Positions 1-7,405 of a DNA stretch of 23,501 bases are shown here, one piece after another. The DNA comes from an uncultured Corynebacterium sp. (lineage in GTDB: Bacteria > Actinomycetota > Actinomycetes > Mycobacteriales > Mycobacteriaceae), in the NCBI GenBank assembly GCA_943913645.1, contig CALTYZ010000027.1, positions 1 through 23,501 on the forward strand, read 5' to 3'. A program made the translations under genes and the position numbers. Each line of letters starts with the position of its first letter. The first letter of the stretch is position 1. Below the pieces are notes generated by a model that did no database searches, had not been told where the DNA came from, and worked only from the letters and a program-made list of their open reading frames with translations.

Positions 1-1
1 C

Positions 2-631
2 AGGTATTGCATTAGTGATGATGCGGCGTGTTGTCATGCTGCTGAGCAGGAGATTATTCGCCGTTACTATCAGGCGTTGGTGGCGGAGCGTCGTCTTGAG
101 GCGGATTCGACTGTCTCTGACCGGGTGCTCAATGTGATGCGCAAAGCCAATATTGATAGTGGGCAGCGCAGTGTGGTGGCGCCCGCGTTGGAGGTGGCGC
201 GGCGCACTGGCAAGCCGGGTGCTGCCCTTGAGCTGCCCAGCGGCCAGATTGTCACCGGTAAGACTTCGGATTTGTTGGGGCCTTCTGCGGCGGTGTTGCT
301 CAACGCGTTGAAAACGCTGGCAGGTATTCCGGATGAGGTGCATTTGCTCTCTCCTGCCTCGATTGAGCCGATTCAGTCTTTGAAAACCCGCCACTTGGGT
401 TCGATCAATCCGCGGTTGCATACCGATGAAGTGCTTATAGCTTTGTCTGTCTCTGCTTCGGCGGATGCGCGGGCGCAGGCTGCCCTTGAGCATTTGAAGT
501 CGTTGCGGGGGTGTGATGCGCACACCACCACTATTTTGGGTTCGGTTGATGAGGGGATTTTCCGCTCGTTGGGTGTTTTGGTGTCGTCTGAGCCGCAGTA
601 TTGGCGTAAGGCGCTTTATCATAAGCGCTGA
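2..631 (+). CDS. DUF1846 family protein, C-terminal part (truncated by window start)
   Basis: The reading frame is open from the first bases of the window and ends at TGA 629-631, so about 209 C-terminal residues are visible and the start lies upstream. The segment is rich in residues I associate with the DUF1846 family, notably the block GSINPRLHTDEVLIAL, the later RGCDAHTTTIL and a terminal LYHK-type end. Full DUF1846 proteins are about 500 residues, so more than half is outside the window. The family has solved structures but, as far as I know, no settled biochemical role. No terminator hairpin is evident in the 74 bp before the next gene. Family assignment is from memory of conserved blocks; function is unknown. 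Confidence 0.8.
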   Translation, partial: RYCISDDAACCHAAEQEIIRRYYQALVAERRLEADSTVSDRVLNVMRKANIDSGQRSVVAPALEVARRTGKPGAALELPSGQIVTGKTSDLLGPSAAVLLNALKTLAGIPDEVHLLSPASIEPIQSLKTRHLGSINPRLHTDEVLIALSVSASADARAQAALEHLKSLRGCDAHTTTILGSVDEGIFRSLGVLVSSEPQYWRKALYHKR

Positions 632-670
632 AGTTTGCCTGGGTAGCGGCATGGGGCTCGCGGAAAACTG

Positions 671-699
671 TTGTACGTGTTGCGAATATTGCGTAAACT
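671..699 (+). promoter_or_regulatory. Promoter of the HTH gene, predicted leaderless
   Basis: TTGTAC (671-676) and TAAACT (694-699) are separated by 17 bp and match the sigma-A type pattern. Only six bases (700-705) separate the -10 hexamer from the ATG at 706. Transcription would therefore start at or next to the A of the start codon and give a leaderless mRNA. No ribosome binding site is present before the ATG, which agrees with this. Confidence 0.6.
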
Positions 700-705
700 G
701 CGGGT

Positions 706-1053
706 ATGGACAACTCCCCGAAACTCTCCCCTGTTGAGCAGGCACTTGCTGAGCTCAATGGCAACTTGGCACAGTCGCGCTCGCAGTCCAAAGACAACGT
801 CACCGTCGATAAAGAAACCGCCATCTGGATCCGCAACATCCTCGAAGATATTGCAGAAGGTCGCCTGGTGCGCTCCCCCGAGCCAGAGGAGGAGATGACA
901 ACACAGCAAGTCGCGAACTTACTCAACGTTTCACGCCCGTTCGTTGTCAAGCTTATTGACGAAGGCCGGCTACCCGGCCACAAAGTGGGCACCCACCGCC
1001 GGGTGTATACGCGTGATGCGATTGACTTCAAAACGAAGATGGACCGGTCGTGA
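706..1053 (+). CDS. Excisionase-type helix-turn-helix protein, antitoxin-like
   Basis: This is a 115-residue protein. Residues about 63-112 form a MerR/excisionase-type HTH: MTTQQVANLLNVSRPFVVKL is the helix-turn-helix, followed by the wing-like segment GHKVGTHRRVYTRDAI. The first 60 residues are polar and probably helical. In many bacteria an HTH with the 'NVSRPF-VKL...GTHRRV' pattern is the antitoxin of a PIN-domain toxin encoded immediately downstream. Here no PIN gene follows. Instead a 34-codon ORF overlaps the stop codon and then trhO begins. The protein could be an orphan antitoxin, a stand-alone DNA-binding regulator, or a remnant of an element. The start is fixed by a promoter whose -10 lies 6 nt before the ATG. 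DNA binding is well supported; the antitoxin role is inference. Confidence 0.8.
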   Translation: MDNSPKLSPVEQALAELNGNLAQSRSQSKDNVTVDKETAIWIRNILEDIAEGRLVRSPEPEEEMTTQQVANLLNVSRPFVVKLIDEGRLPGHKVGTHRRVYTRDAIDFKTKMDRS

Positions 1054-1154
1054 ACCCACTCCACCTGAAAAGCGGTGATTCGGTGCTCGCTGTGGTTGCC
1101 AGCGAGTCCATGGGCACCCGGTATGCGATTTTGTTCAAGGCATACCAGTTGTAG
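1050..1154 (+). CDS. Possible 34-residue small protein overlapping the HTH gene stop
   Basis: GTG at 1050-1052 overlaps the TGA (1051-1053) of the HTH gene as GTGA, an arrangement typical of translational coupling. The frame runs to TAG at 1152-1154. The predicted peptide starts MNPLHLKSGDSVLAVVASES and ends in AYQL. It has a short hydrophobic stretch but no motif I recognise. It occupies the place where a toxin partner would be expected. It may be a real small protein, a remnant of a lost gene, or chance. Confidence 0.3.
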   Translation: MNPLHLKSGDSVLAVVASESMGTRYAILFKAYQL

Positions 1155-1164
1155 GGTGCACACT

Positions 1165-2043
1165 ATGACCAGCAAGATCTTGCTCTACTACAAGTTCCAG
1201 CCCATTGCGGACGCAGAAGCTGTGCGCCTGTGGCAGCGTGACCTGAGCGAGGGTCTGGGGCTGACCGGCAGGATCCTCATTTCCCCCCACGGCATCAACG
1301 GGACTGTTGGCGGTGATATCCGCGCCTGTAAAACCTACGCACGCAAAACCAAGGAGTATTTCCCTGGTATCGAGTTCAAATGGTCAGACGGCAGCGCGGC
1401 GGATTTTCCCAAGCTCAGCGTGAAAGTCCGCGATGAGATTGTGGCATTCGGTGCTCAAGGTGAGCTCAAGGTCGATGAATCTGGTGTGGTCGGTGGTGGC
1501 ACACACTTGACGCCACAGCAGGTCAATGAGCTGGTAGCGGAGAATCCGGACGTGGTCTTTTTCGATGGCCGCAACGCCCGTGAGGCAGAGATCGGCAGGT
1601 TCAAAAACGCCGTCGTGCCGGATGTGGAAACGACGCATGATTTCATCGCCGAACTCGACAGCGGCAAGTACGACTGGATGAAAGACAAACCCGTCATCTC
1701 CTATTGCACCGGCGGCATCCGCTGCGAGGTGCTCACCTCGTTGATGAAAAACCGTGGATTTGAAGAGGTCTATCAAATCGATGGGGGAATTGTGCGCTAT
1801 GGCGAGCAGTTCGGAAACGCTGGGTTGTGGGAGGGCTCGCTCTATGTGTTCGACGCGCGTATGCACACCGAGTTCGGTGCCCCCGATGACCCGAACTATG
1901 TGCAGGTCGGCCACTGCGTGCACTGTGGTGCGGCTACGAACGAGTTTTTCAATTGCGCGAATGAGCCGGCGTGTCGCCACCAGTACCTCAGCTGCCCCGA
2001 CTGCCGGGCAGCGTGCCCGTACTGTGCCGATTGTGCAGGCTAG
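1165..2043 (+). CDS. trhO: tRNA uridine(34) hydroxylase, rhodanese domain (TrhO/YceA)
   Basis: The protein has 292 residues. The family hydroxylates uridine 34 in the tRNA anticodon in an oxygen-dependent way, the first step toward 5-methoxy/carboxymethoxy-uridine derivatives. An N-terminal ferredoxin-like domain is marked by KILLYYKFQPI and by GRILISPHGINGTVGG. A rhodanese domain follows at about residues 130-220, with the active-site loop YCTGGIRCE (Cys 181). The C-terminal 45 residues are Cys-rich (CVHCG, CxxC repeats), as in actinobacterial and other TrhO proteins. The ATG at 1165 was preferred over an in-frame GTG at 1075, because homologues begin near MTSKILLYYKF and AGGGTG lies a few bases upstream. 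Its stop overlaps that of the convergent gene within the palindrome CTAG (2040-2043). Confidence 0.93.
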   Translation: MTSKILLYYKFQPIADAEAVRLWQRDLSEGLGLTGRILISPHGINGTVGGDIRACKTYARKTKEYFPGIEFKWSDGSAADFPKLSVKVRDEIVAFGAQGELKVDESGVVGGGTHLTPQQVNELVAENPDVVFFDGRNAREAEIGRFKNAVVPDVETTHDFIAELDSGKYDWMKDKPVISYCTGGIRCEVLTSLMKNRGFEEVYQIDGGIVRYGEQFGNAGLWEGSLYVFDARMHTEFGAPDDPNYVQVGHCVHCGAATNEFFNCANEPACRHQYLSCPDCRAACPYCADCAG

Positions 2044-2513
2044 CCGGTCGCGTCGAAGGCGAGGATGCCCACAGTCACCACTAACCAGGCCATCGTAAAC
2101 GGCACAATCGGTAGCCAGAACACCCCCATCCACGGCATCCAGCGCTCATAGCGGTTGAGTTTGCGCACCATGATCACAGCGCAGCCGATGAGCATGACCA
2201 CCGGCGGGATCGACGTGATAATTGCCCACCACGTTCGCCACTGCTGCGTGCACAGCCAGGTGGCGTCGCCTGCGCTGCACAGTGGGCCGCCTTGGAGGCG
2301 AGAAATCGTCGCTAAGCTCAGCCCGGTAAGCAGGGTGATAGCCACCGTGGCAATGGCATACCAAATAGCTTGGCGGGTTGAGTCACGGTTGCGCTGCGCG
2401 GTGACTAACGGGTCAGGCTCGTCGGCTAAAGCGTCGAAGTCTTTCGGTTCGGGCCGCATGCGGCTGAACCTGTCCGACGCGGAATTGAGATCATTTTCCG
2501 GATGCTCGCGCAT
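2040..2513 (-). CDS. Small membrane protein with three predicted TM helices, unknown function
   Basis: From the ATG at 2513 the protein has 157 residues. About 50 hydrophilic residues come first. Three hydrophobic stretches follow: AIWYAIATVAITLLTGLSLA, WWAIITSIPPVVMLIGCAVI and a longer one near the C-terminus around FWLPIVPFTMAW. Between helices 1 and 2 is a short loop with two Cys (PLCSAG...WLCTQQ) that could form a disulfide outside the membrane. The ATG at 2513 has AGGGTGAG about 6 nt upstream; a GTG four codons earlier is also possible. The gene lies 51 bp downstream of the universal stress protein gene on the same strand, so the two may share a transcript. I do not recognise the family. 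Confidence 0.7.
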   Translation of the reverse strand: MREHPENDLNSASDRFSRMRPEPKDFDALADEPDPLVTAQRNRDSTRQAIWYAIATVAITLLTGLSLATISRLQGGPLCSAGDATWLCTQQWRTWWAIITSIPPVVMLIGCAVIMVRKLNRYERWMPWMGVFWLPIVPFTMAWLVVTVGILAFDATG

Positions 2514-2535
2514 AGTGCTCACCCTAACGCCTTTG

Positions 2536-2563
2536 CGATGCGCCAAGGACGATGCGCCAAGAA
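2536..2563. repeat. Two tandem 14-bp repeats between two minus-strand genes
   Basis: CGATGCGCCAAGGA (2536-2549) is followed directly by CGATGCGCCAAGAA (2550-2563), with one mismatch. The pair fills most of the 51-bp gap between the universal stress protein gene and the membrane protein gene. It could be a replication-slippage product or a protein-binding pair. Nothing further can be said from sequence. Confidence 0.6.
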
Positions 2564-2564
2564 C

Positions 2565-3536
2565 CTAGCGGCGGCCTCGTGGGTAGATGATCACCGGCAC
2601 AGGCGCAAACCGGATGAACTCGCCTTCGCGGCTCCCCACAAAGACGCGTTTGAACTGGTCGGAGGGTTGAGAACCGATGCACATCACGTCGCCCTTTTTC
2701 CACTTCACCGAGTCGATTGAGCGTTTCCACCCCTTGCCTGAGGCGACAAAGCTATGCACATCGAAGGTGTCTGCCAAGTCAGGGCTGATTGCGGTGGCAA
2801 CCCCGAAGGCTTGGTCGCGGGCGCGGTCAAGTAAACCGAGGGTGTGCTCATTCCACTCGGCGGCTTCGTCGGAGACGTCGGTGGCCTGCGGTGTGGGTGA
2901 AAAAGCGATGATGCGCAGCGGAACACCTAACACGCACGCCAACGTGGTGGCATATGGCAGGCCAGAAAATCTGCCTTCGGGCTTCGGGGCTGCGGATTTC
3001 GACGACTCCACTAAGGCATAGGTCACCCTTGTGATGCCTTTGCGTGACAGGTTTACCCCTTTGGGTGCCAAACCCAGCGGTACCGGTGAGGAATGCATGA
3101 GTGCATCGGCCACTGATGAGGGCCTGAAGCGGTGTTTGGCGGTTTTCGCGTGTGAGCCAAGCAGGATGATGTCTGCATGAAAGGCCTCAGCAGATGAGTA
3201 GAGCGAGGTGGCAATATCAGCGTGCTCGGTTAGCGATGCTGGTTGGTCTGCCCATTGTGAGCGGGGCACATACGCTTTGAGCGCTTTTTTCGCCTCGTGT
3301 TCAAACTCAGCACGCTGTTCTTTGATCCACTTCGCGTGTTTCTTTGCGCTGAGCGCCTTGTTCCATTTCTTGTCGACGCTCGAGACCGCCTGCACCTTCA
3401 CCGGCAGTGAACGGCCCAACCAGGCGGCGAACTCGACTGCTTCGGTGTTTTTGGGCTCCCAGCCGATGATGATGCGCAGCGCCTCACCGCTATCCGGAAG
3501 CGCTGCGAGATCATTGGTAAAAGAGCGGTCCGCCAT
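2565..3536 (-). CDS. Tandem-domain universal stress protein (UspA family)
   Basis: The protein has 323 residues and two Usp folds. Domain 1 covers about residues 15-160 (LRIIIGWEPKNTEAVEFAAW ... ADIILLGSHAK ... SSPVPLGLAP). Domain 2 covers about 165-320 (GITRVTYALVES ... DVMCIGSQPS ... FAPVPVIIYPRG). The usual ATP-binding pattern G-2x-G-9x-G-S/T is degenerate in domain 1, while domain 2 keeps a Gly-Ser pair (VGS) in the loop. The protein may therefore bind nucleotide in one half at most. Such tandem Usp proteins are frequent in actinobacteria, where they respond to starvation or redox stress. The ATG is 8 nt after a TAAACT hexamer, suggesting a leaderless transcript. It lies between the MarR gene (upstream, same strand) and the small membrane protein gene. 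Confidence 0.85.
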   Translation of the reverse strand: MADRSFTNDLAALPDSGEALRIIIGWEPKNTEAVEFAAWLGRSLPVKVQAVSSVDKKWNKALSAKKHAKWIKEQRAEFEHEAKKALKAYVPRSQWADQPASLTEHADIATSLYSSAEAFHADIILLGSHAKTAKHRFRPSSVADALMHSSPVPLGLAPKGVNLSRKGITRVTYALVESSKSAAPKPEGRFSGLPYATTLACVLGVPLRIIAFSPTPQATDVSDEAAEWNEHTLGLLDRARDQAFGVATAISPDLADTFDVHSFVASGKGWKRSIDSVKWKKGDVMCIGSQPSDQFKRVFVGSREGEFIRFAPVPVIIYPRGRR

Positions 3537-3544
3537 CAGCAGGT

Positions 3545-3550
3545 AGTTTA
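3545..3550 (-). promoter_or_regulatory. -10 hexamer of the universal stress protein gene, predicted leaderless
   Basis: On the minus strand TAAACT lies 8 nt before the ATG that ends at 3536. A partial -35 candidate, TTGCCC, lies about 15 bp further upstream (3566-3571). No good Shine-Dalgarno sequence is present. Confidence 0.45.
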
Positions 3551-3597
3551 CGCTGCTGTGGGGGCGGGCAACGAATAGAAGCGCTCAGTCGCTGAAC

Positions 3598-4119
3598 TCA
3601 GCGGCCACTAGATGCATCGTTGCTGTGGGTGGGGTCACCGGGGGCGCGGTTGGAACCGGTTTTGCTTTTTTCTGTGTACGCCTCAGCCAACGCCTTGACA
3701 GCCTCGTCTGCTTCGGCGAGTTGGCGCAGGTGAGCGTCGTCAAGCGTGGCAAGCATTTCGGCGAGAAATTGGGTGCGTTCTTCTCCAACCCGCTTCAGCT
3801 CGGCCGCACCATGCTCAGTGATTTCAACTGTGACTCCGCGACGGTCATCTTCTGCCCGCACCCGGCGTACCAGGCCGCGTTGCTCCAACTGATTGATCGT
3901 GTTTGAGGCGGTCGGCATGCGAACCCCCTCGGCCTCGGCGAGTTGGCGGATGCGGCTTGGACCGTCATCTTCAAGCCGGTGCAAAATCGACAGCTGGGGT
4001 CCCGACAGGGTCGACTGTTCAGCTGTGCGGAAATAGGTGACATAGAGTCGGGTCATGGCCGGTCGAATGCGTCGTGCAAGTTCAACCGGGTCCGGACGAC
4101 GGTCAGCGGAGGATGCCAT
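3598..4119 (-). CDS. MarR-family transcriptional regulator
   Basis: The 173-residue protein has a winged helix-turn-helix at about residues 35-110. LSGPQLSILHRLEDDGPSRI leads into the HTH, the recognition helix contains RMPTASNTINQLEQRGLV, and the wing carries the conserved Asp-Arg-Arg (RAEDDRRGVTVEIT). MarR proteins act as dimers, usually repressing neighbouring genes until a phenolic or oxidant ligand binds. The C-terminal 30 residues are polar and low in structure. I chose the ATG at 4119 because an AGAGAAAG purine tract lies upstream; a longer reading frame back to 4218 would overlap the promoter of the divergent gene. The target is unknown; the adjacent universal stress protein gene or the divergent DUF5318-PBP operon are candidates. 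Confidence 0.88.
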   Translation of the reverse strand: MASSADRRPDPVELARRIRPAMTRLYVTYFRTAEQSTLSGPQLSILHRLEDDGPSRIRQLAEAEGVRMPTASNTINQLEQRGLVRRVRAEDDRRGVTVEITEHGAAELKRVGEERTQFLAEMLATLDDAHLRQLAEADEAVKALAEAYTEKSKTGSNRAPGDPTHSNDASSGR

Positions 4120-4197
4120 TGGAGCTTTCTCTTCACATTTTTCACGCGCACGAAGCGCACCGAGGTAGACCGCCAGAATACCAGTTTCGGAGTTTCC

Positions 4198-4203
4198 TAG
4201 ACT
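4198..4203 (+). promoter_or_regulatory. -10 hexamer of the DUF5318 gene, predicted leaderless
   Basis: TAGACT is followed by 7 nt (4204-4210) and the ATG at 4211. There is no Shine-Dalgarno sequence, so a leaderless mRNA is likely. No clear -35 hexamer was found 16-18 bp upstream. Confidence 0.45.
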
Positions 4204-4210
4204 TGAACTG

Positions 4211-4582
4211 ATGATCAACTACACGCATGAGGTGTCGCACGAGTGGCAGCGTCGCGTCACCCTGCGCGAGTATCGCGCGGGGCGGCTGGGGAAAGACACC
4301 GTGTGTGATGCTGATTTCCTCCTCCGTGCCGCAGCGAAACACCACGGCACAGATGCGCCACGTCCGTGCCCGATCTGTGGGGCTGAACACCTGCGTGTGG
4401 TGAAGTGGGTCCATAGCGAACACCTTGGTCGTCGCAGTGGCACGGCGCGCAGTGATGAAGAGATTGCGCGGCTGGTGGCAGAAGTAGGACCGATAACTGT
4501 TCACTTCGTCGAAGTCTGCTGTCAATGTAAATGGAATTACCTACTAAAAGAAGTGACTGCGATATTGCTAGTTGGAAGCTGA
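4211..4582 (+). CDS. DUF5318 family protein
   Basis: The 123-residue protein has a CPICG motif near residue 53 (RPCPICGAEHLRVVKWVHSE) and a second Cys pair near the C-terminus (EVCCQCKWNYLL). Together these look like a small zinc-ribbon-type site. Actinobacteria carry this family just upstream of the class A penicillin-binding protein gene (Rv0049 beside ponA1 in M. tuberculosis, from memory), and the same order is seen here. The function is not known to me. Its fixed position suggests a link with envelope growth, which is inference from synteny only. It is divergent from the MarR gene with about 90 bp between the starts. Confidence 0.8.
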   Translation: MINYTHEVSHEWQRRVTLREYRAGRLGKDTVCDADFLLRAAAKHHGTDAPRPCPICGAEHLRVVKWVHSEHLGRRSGTARSDEEIARLVAEVGPITVHFVEVCCQCKWNYLLKEVTAILLVGS

Positions 4583-4679
4583 GTAAGGAGGGTAGGGTAT
4601 CTGCGTGTAAAGATGTTGGCAGAGACCCCTCTGGCTCCTACTGGATCCGGTTCGGGGCTTGAACGTGCAGGTAAGACGT

Positions 4680-7334
4680 GTGACAGACAAAAAGAACGGC
4701 CACAACGCATCGCCCAAGGATCCGAACTCCAAACCTCGGCCGCAGGAGACTTCATCCGATCCGCAGGAGGCACAGCAGGCTGCTGCGGAATCGCAGCAGG
4801 ATCCCGCCAAAGGTACCGCTGCCCGCAAGGCGGAGGCGAAACCGACCGCTGGTCAACCCGCCGCAAAGCCAAAAGCTGAGAAGAAACCCAGTGAACCCAA
4901 GGCTAAACCTAAGAAAGCGAACCCTCAGCAGCCCACGCCGGAGAAGCAGCCTGTCAGGACAGCAAACTCGACGGATGGTGCCCAGCAGGATGTAAAATCT
5001 GCGCAGAAACCTCAACCGGCGGCCAATGCTGCTGGCAGCGCCGCCGTCGGCGCTGATGCCACCGAGCCTGCTCCCGCCGGGGACCCACCACAGCGGATCC
5101 CCGAGGAGCAGGTGGCAACTGAGAACGAGCGGGTTTCGCCGATCATGGGGGGTAGCGCCGCAGTGTCCAAAATACGATCTCACCGATTCGGGCAATGGAT
5201 CTTTGCGATTGTCCTGCTTCTGCTGTTACTGGCAGCGATCCCACTGGTCTGGTTCTTCCAGGCTTACGCAAAGGCAGAAATCCCTGAACCTGGCGAGATT
5301 GAGACCGCGCAGGTGTCCAACATCTACTTCAGTGATGCTAAAACCGAGCTTGCCCGCGTTGTGCCACCGGAAGGCAACCGCGAGCAAGTTCCGCTTGAGC
5401 AAGTGCCGACACATGTGCAAAACGCCGTGCTTGCGGCCGAGGACCGTGACTTCTGGAAGAACTCCGGCTTCTCGTTCTCCGGTTTCATGCGCGCGGTAAT
5501 CGGCCAGATCACTGGCAACGTTTCTGCCGGTGGTGGCTCCACCGTTACCCAGCAGTATGTGAAAAACGTGCTGGTCGGCAACGAGCACTCCTATGAGCGC
5601 AAAGCACGCGAGCTGGTCTACTCGGTGAAGATGACCAATGAGTGGTCCAAAGAAGACATTCTGACCGCCTACCTCAACACCGTCTACTTCGGCCGCAACG
5701 CCTACGGTGTTGAAGCAGCCGCGCACGCCTTCTTTGGTAAACCAGTCAGCGAGCTGACCTTGGAAGAAGGCGCGGTGCTCGCCGCGTCGATCCAGCTGCC
5801 CAGCCAGCTTGATCCCTGGACCAACCCCGACGGTGCAACCGCTCGCTGGGACTACGTCATGGATGGCCTGGTGGACATGGGTGAAATATCGAAGGAAGAA
5901 CGCCAAAACGCCGTCTACCCTGAGACCCGCGACCCTGCGTCCTACTCGGCATACACCGAAGCCACCGGCCCGAACGGCCTGATCAAGAACCAGGTCATGC
6001 TCGAGCTTGAAACAATCGGTATCACTGAGGACGACCTGACCAAGCGCGGCCTGCAGATCACCACCACGATTGACGCCGACACCCAAGCCGAAGTTGAGCG
6101 CATCGCGGCTGACCAGCTCAAGCCACTGCAAGACGACGCACGATCAGCTGTCGTCGGTATCGAGCCAGCTACCGGGGCTGTCCGCGCCTACTACGGCGGT
6201 GATGACCCGAGTGGTTGGGATTACGCCAACGCCGGATTGCAGACCGGTTCGACGTTCAAGATCTTCGCACTCGCCGCGGCGTTGCAGCAGGGTATCCCGC
6301 TGCACGCGGTGTATGACTCCTCCCCAGTTACGCTGCCCGGCAACTTCACCATCACCAACTGGGACGGTGGCGGCGGCGGAATGATCTCCGTCTCCGAGGC
6401 GGTGAAGACCTCGTCGAACACAGCGTTCATGCGTATCCAAGATGACTTGGACAACACGACCCAGGACACAGCCGACATGGCGCACGCGCTTGGTGTTGCC
6501 CGCTCGATTCCAGGTATCCCGGTCACGCTGCGTGAAAACGGCGAGCAGCCCTACCCGGGCATTGTGCTGGGCCAGTACCAAACCCGTGTGCTTGACATGG
6601 CCACCGCGATGGCGACCCTCACGGACCGAGGCGTGTACCACCCGACGTACTTCGTTGAGAAGATCGTCGACGCGAAAGGTGAGTTGCTCTACGAGGTCAA
6701 CCACGATTATGCGGAACGCCGCGTCTCGGAGCAGGTCGCAGATAACGTCATTGAGGCGATGAAGAGCGTTGTTGGCTATTCCAACGGAACACTTGAAGGT
6801 GGTCGCCCGTCGGCCGGCAAGACTGGTACCGCACAGATGGGTGACACTGGCCAGAACAAGGACGCATGGATGGTCGGCGGCACACCGGAACTCTCGCTGG
6901 CGGTGTGGGTCGGTACCGCCGACAACACCTCCCCGATCTTCAACGAGTGGGGTGGCAACATGTTCGGTGCGAACGCGCCGACGCAGATCTGGAAGAAGGT
7001 GCTCGACACCGCCCTCAAGGGTCAGGAGTTCAAGGACTTCCCGCCGGCCCAACCGGTCTCGTGGGGTATCAACCCCTACCACGGCGGTGTGAACCTTGGT
7101 GGTGTTCCTGGCCCGCAGCCCGGCAGTGCTCCCCCGCCGCCGGCGGGTGAGCCCAACGGCGCACATCCCGAAGGCCACGAGGCACCGGCACCACAGCCGC
7201 ACCCCGAGGAGGCCCACCCGGCTCCCGAAGCGGTACCAGTGCCAGAGCCAGCGCCGGTGCTAGAGCCGGAACCTGAGTCATTGCAGGACGCGATTGACGG
7301 GATGATTGGCAACCTCAATAGAGTGTTGCCCTAA
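4680..7334 (+). CDS. ponA: Bifunctional class A penicillin-binding protein (PBP1-type transglycosylase/transpeptidase)
   Basis: The 884-residue protein polymerises glycan strands and cross-links peptidoglycan outside the membrane. About 165 residues of Lys/Pro/Gln/Ala-rich cytoplasmic sequence precede one transmembrane anchor (around 172-197). The GT51 domain has the catalytic EDRDFW (Glu 254), GGSTVTQQYVKN, the ERKARELV element and YLNTVYFGRNAYG. The transpeptidase domain has STFK (nucleophile Ser 524), SSN (578-580) and KTGT (Lys 714). The last ~80 residues are Pro/Glu/His-rich and end in a short hydrophobic helix-like segment. I chose GTG 4680 because AGGTAAG lies just upstream; an in-frame TTG at 4659 is possible. 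A short hairpin follows the stop. Position after DUF5318 and before GT87 matches ponA1 synteny. Confidence 0.95.
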   Translation: MTDKKNGHNASPKDPNSKPRPQETSSDPQEAQQAAAESQQDPAKGTAARKAEAKPTAGQPAAKPKAEKKPSEPKAKPKKANPQQPTPEKQPVRTANSTDGAQQDVKSAQKPQPAANAAGSAAVGADATEPAPAGDPPQRIPEEQVATENERVSPIMGGSAAVSKIRSHRFGQWIFAIVLLLLLLAAIPLVWFFQAYAKAEIPEPGEIETAQVSNIYFSDAKTELARVVPPEGNREQVPLEQVPTHVQNAVLAAEDRDFWKNSGFSFSGFMRAVIGQITGNVSAGGGSTVTQQYVKNVLVGNEHSYERKARELVYSVKMTNEWSKEDILTAYLNTVYFGRNAYGVEAAAHAFFGKPVSELTLEEGAVLAASIQLPSQLDPWTNPDGATARWDYVMDGLVDMGEISKEERQNAVYPETRDPASYSAYTEATGPNGLIKNQVMLELETIGITEDDLTKRGLQITTTIDADTQAEVERIAADQLKPLQDDARSAVVGIEPATGAVRAYYGGDDPSGWDYANAGLQTGSTFKIFALAAALQQGIPLHAVYDSSPVTLPGNFTITNWDGGGGGMISVSEAVKTSSNTAFMRIQDDLDNTTQDTADMAHALGVARSIPGIPVTLRENGEQPYPGIVLGQYQTRVLDMATAMATLTDRGVYHPTYFVEKIVDAKGELLYEVNHDYAERRVSEQVADNVIEAMKSVVGYSNGTLEGGRPSAGKTGTAQMGDTGQNKDAWMVGGTPELSLAVWVGTADNTSPIFNEWGGNMFGANAPTQIWKKVLDTALKGQEFKDFPPAQPVSWGINPYHGGVNLGGVPGPQPGSAPPPPAGEPNGAHPEGHEAPAPQPHPEEAHPAPEAVPVPEPAPVLEPEPESLQDAIDGMIGNLNRVLP

Positions 7335-7352
7335 GGGCTCGCTTGAGAGCCC
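7335..7352 (+). terminator. Small hairpin after ponA
   Basis: GGGCTC (7335-7340) and GAGCCC (7347-7352) form a 6-bp GC-rich stem with a 6-nt loop directly after the ponA stop. There is no T-run, so it may be an mRNA-stabilising or attenuating stem rather than a true terminator. Confidence 0.35.
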
Positions 7353-7405
7353 GCCCGTGTGCAGCGCCCCAGCGGTGGGTTTGAAGAAAAAGCGAGGTTC
7401 AAGCC

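Noticed and set aside
1384..2133. Minus-strand open frame of 249 codons
   Set aside because: It is antisense to trhO and crosses the end of the convergent membrane protein gene; the composition is that of a shadow frame.
3598..4218. Longer MarR protein starting at 4218
   Set aside because: The extra 33 residues are not MarR-like and would cover the promoter and start of the divergent DUF5318 gene.
4659..4680. TTG 4659 as ponA start
   Set aside because: GTG 4680 has AGGTAAG just upstream, while the TTG has no ribosome binding site.
6144..7217. Long open frame on the minus strand (357 codons), with another at 5226-6131
   Set aside because: Both lie antisense to ponA, which has all catalytic motifs. 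They have no ribosome binding site or recognisable domain and follow from GC-rich codon use.
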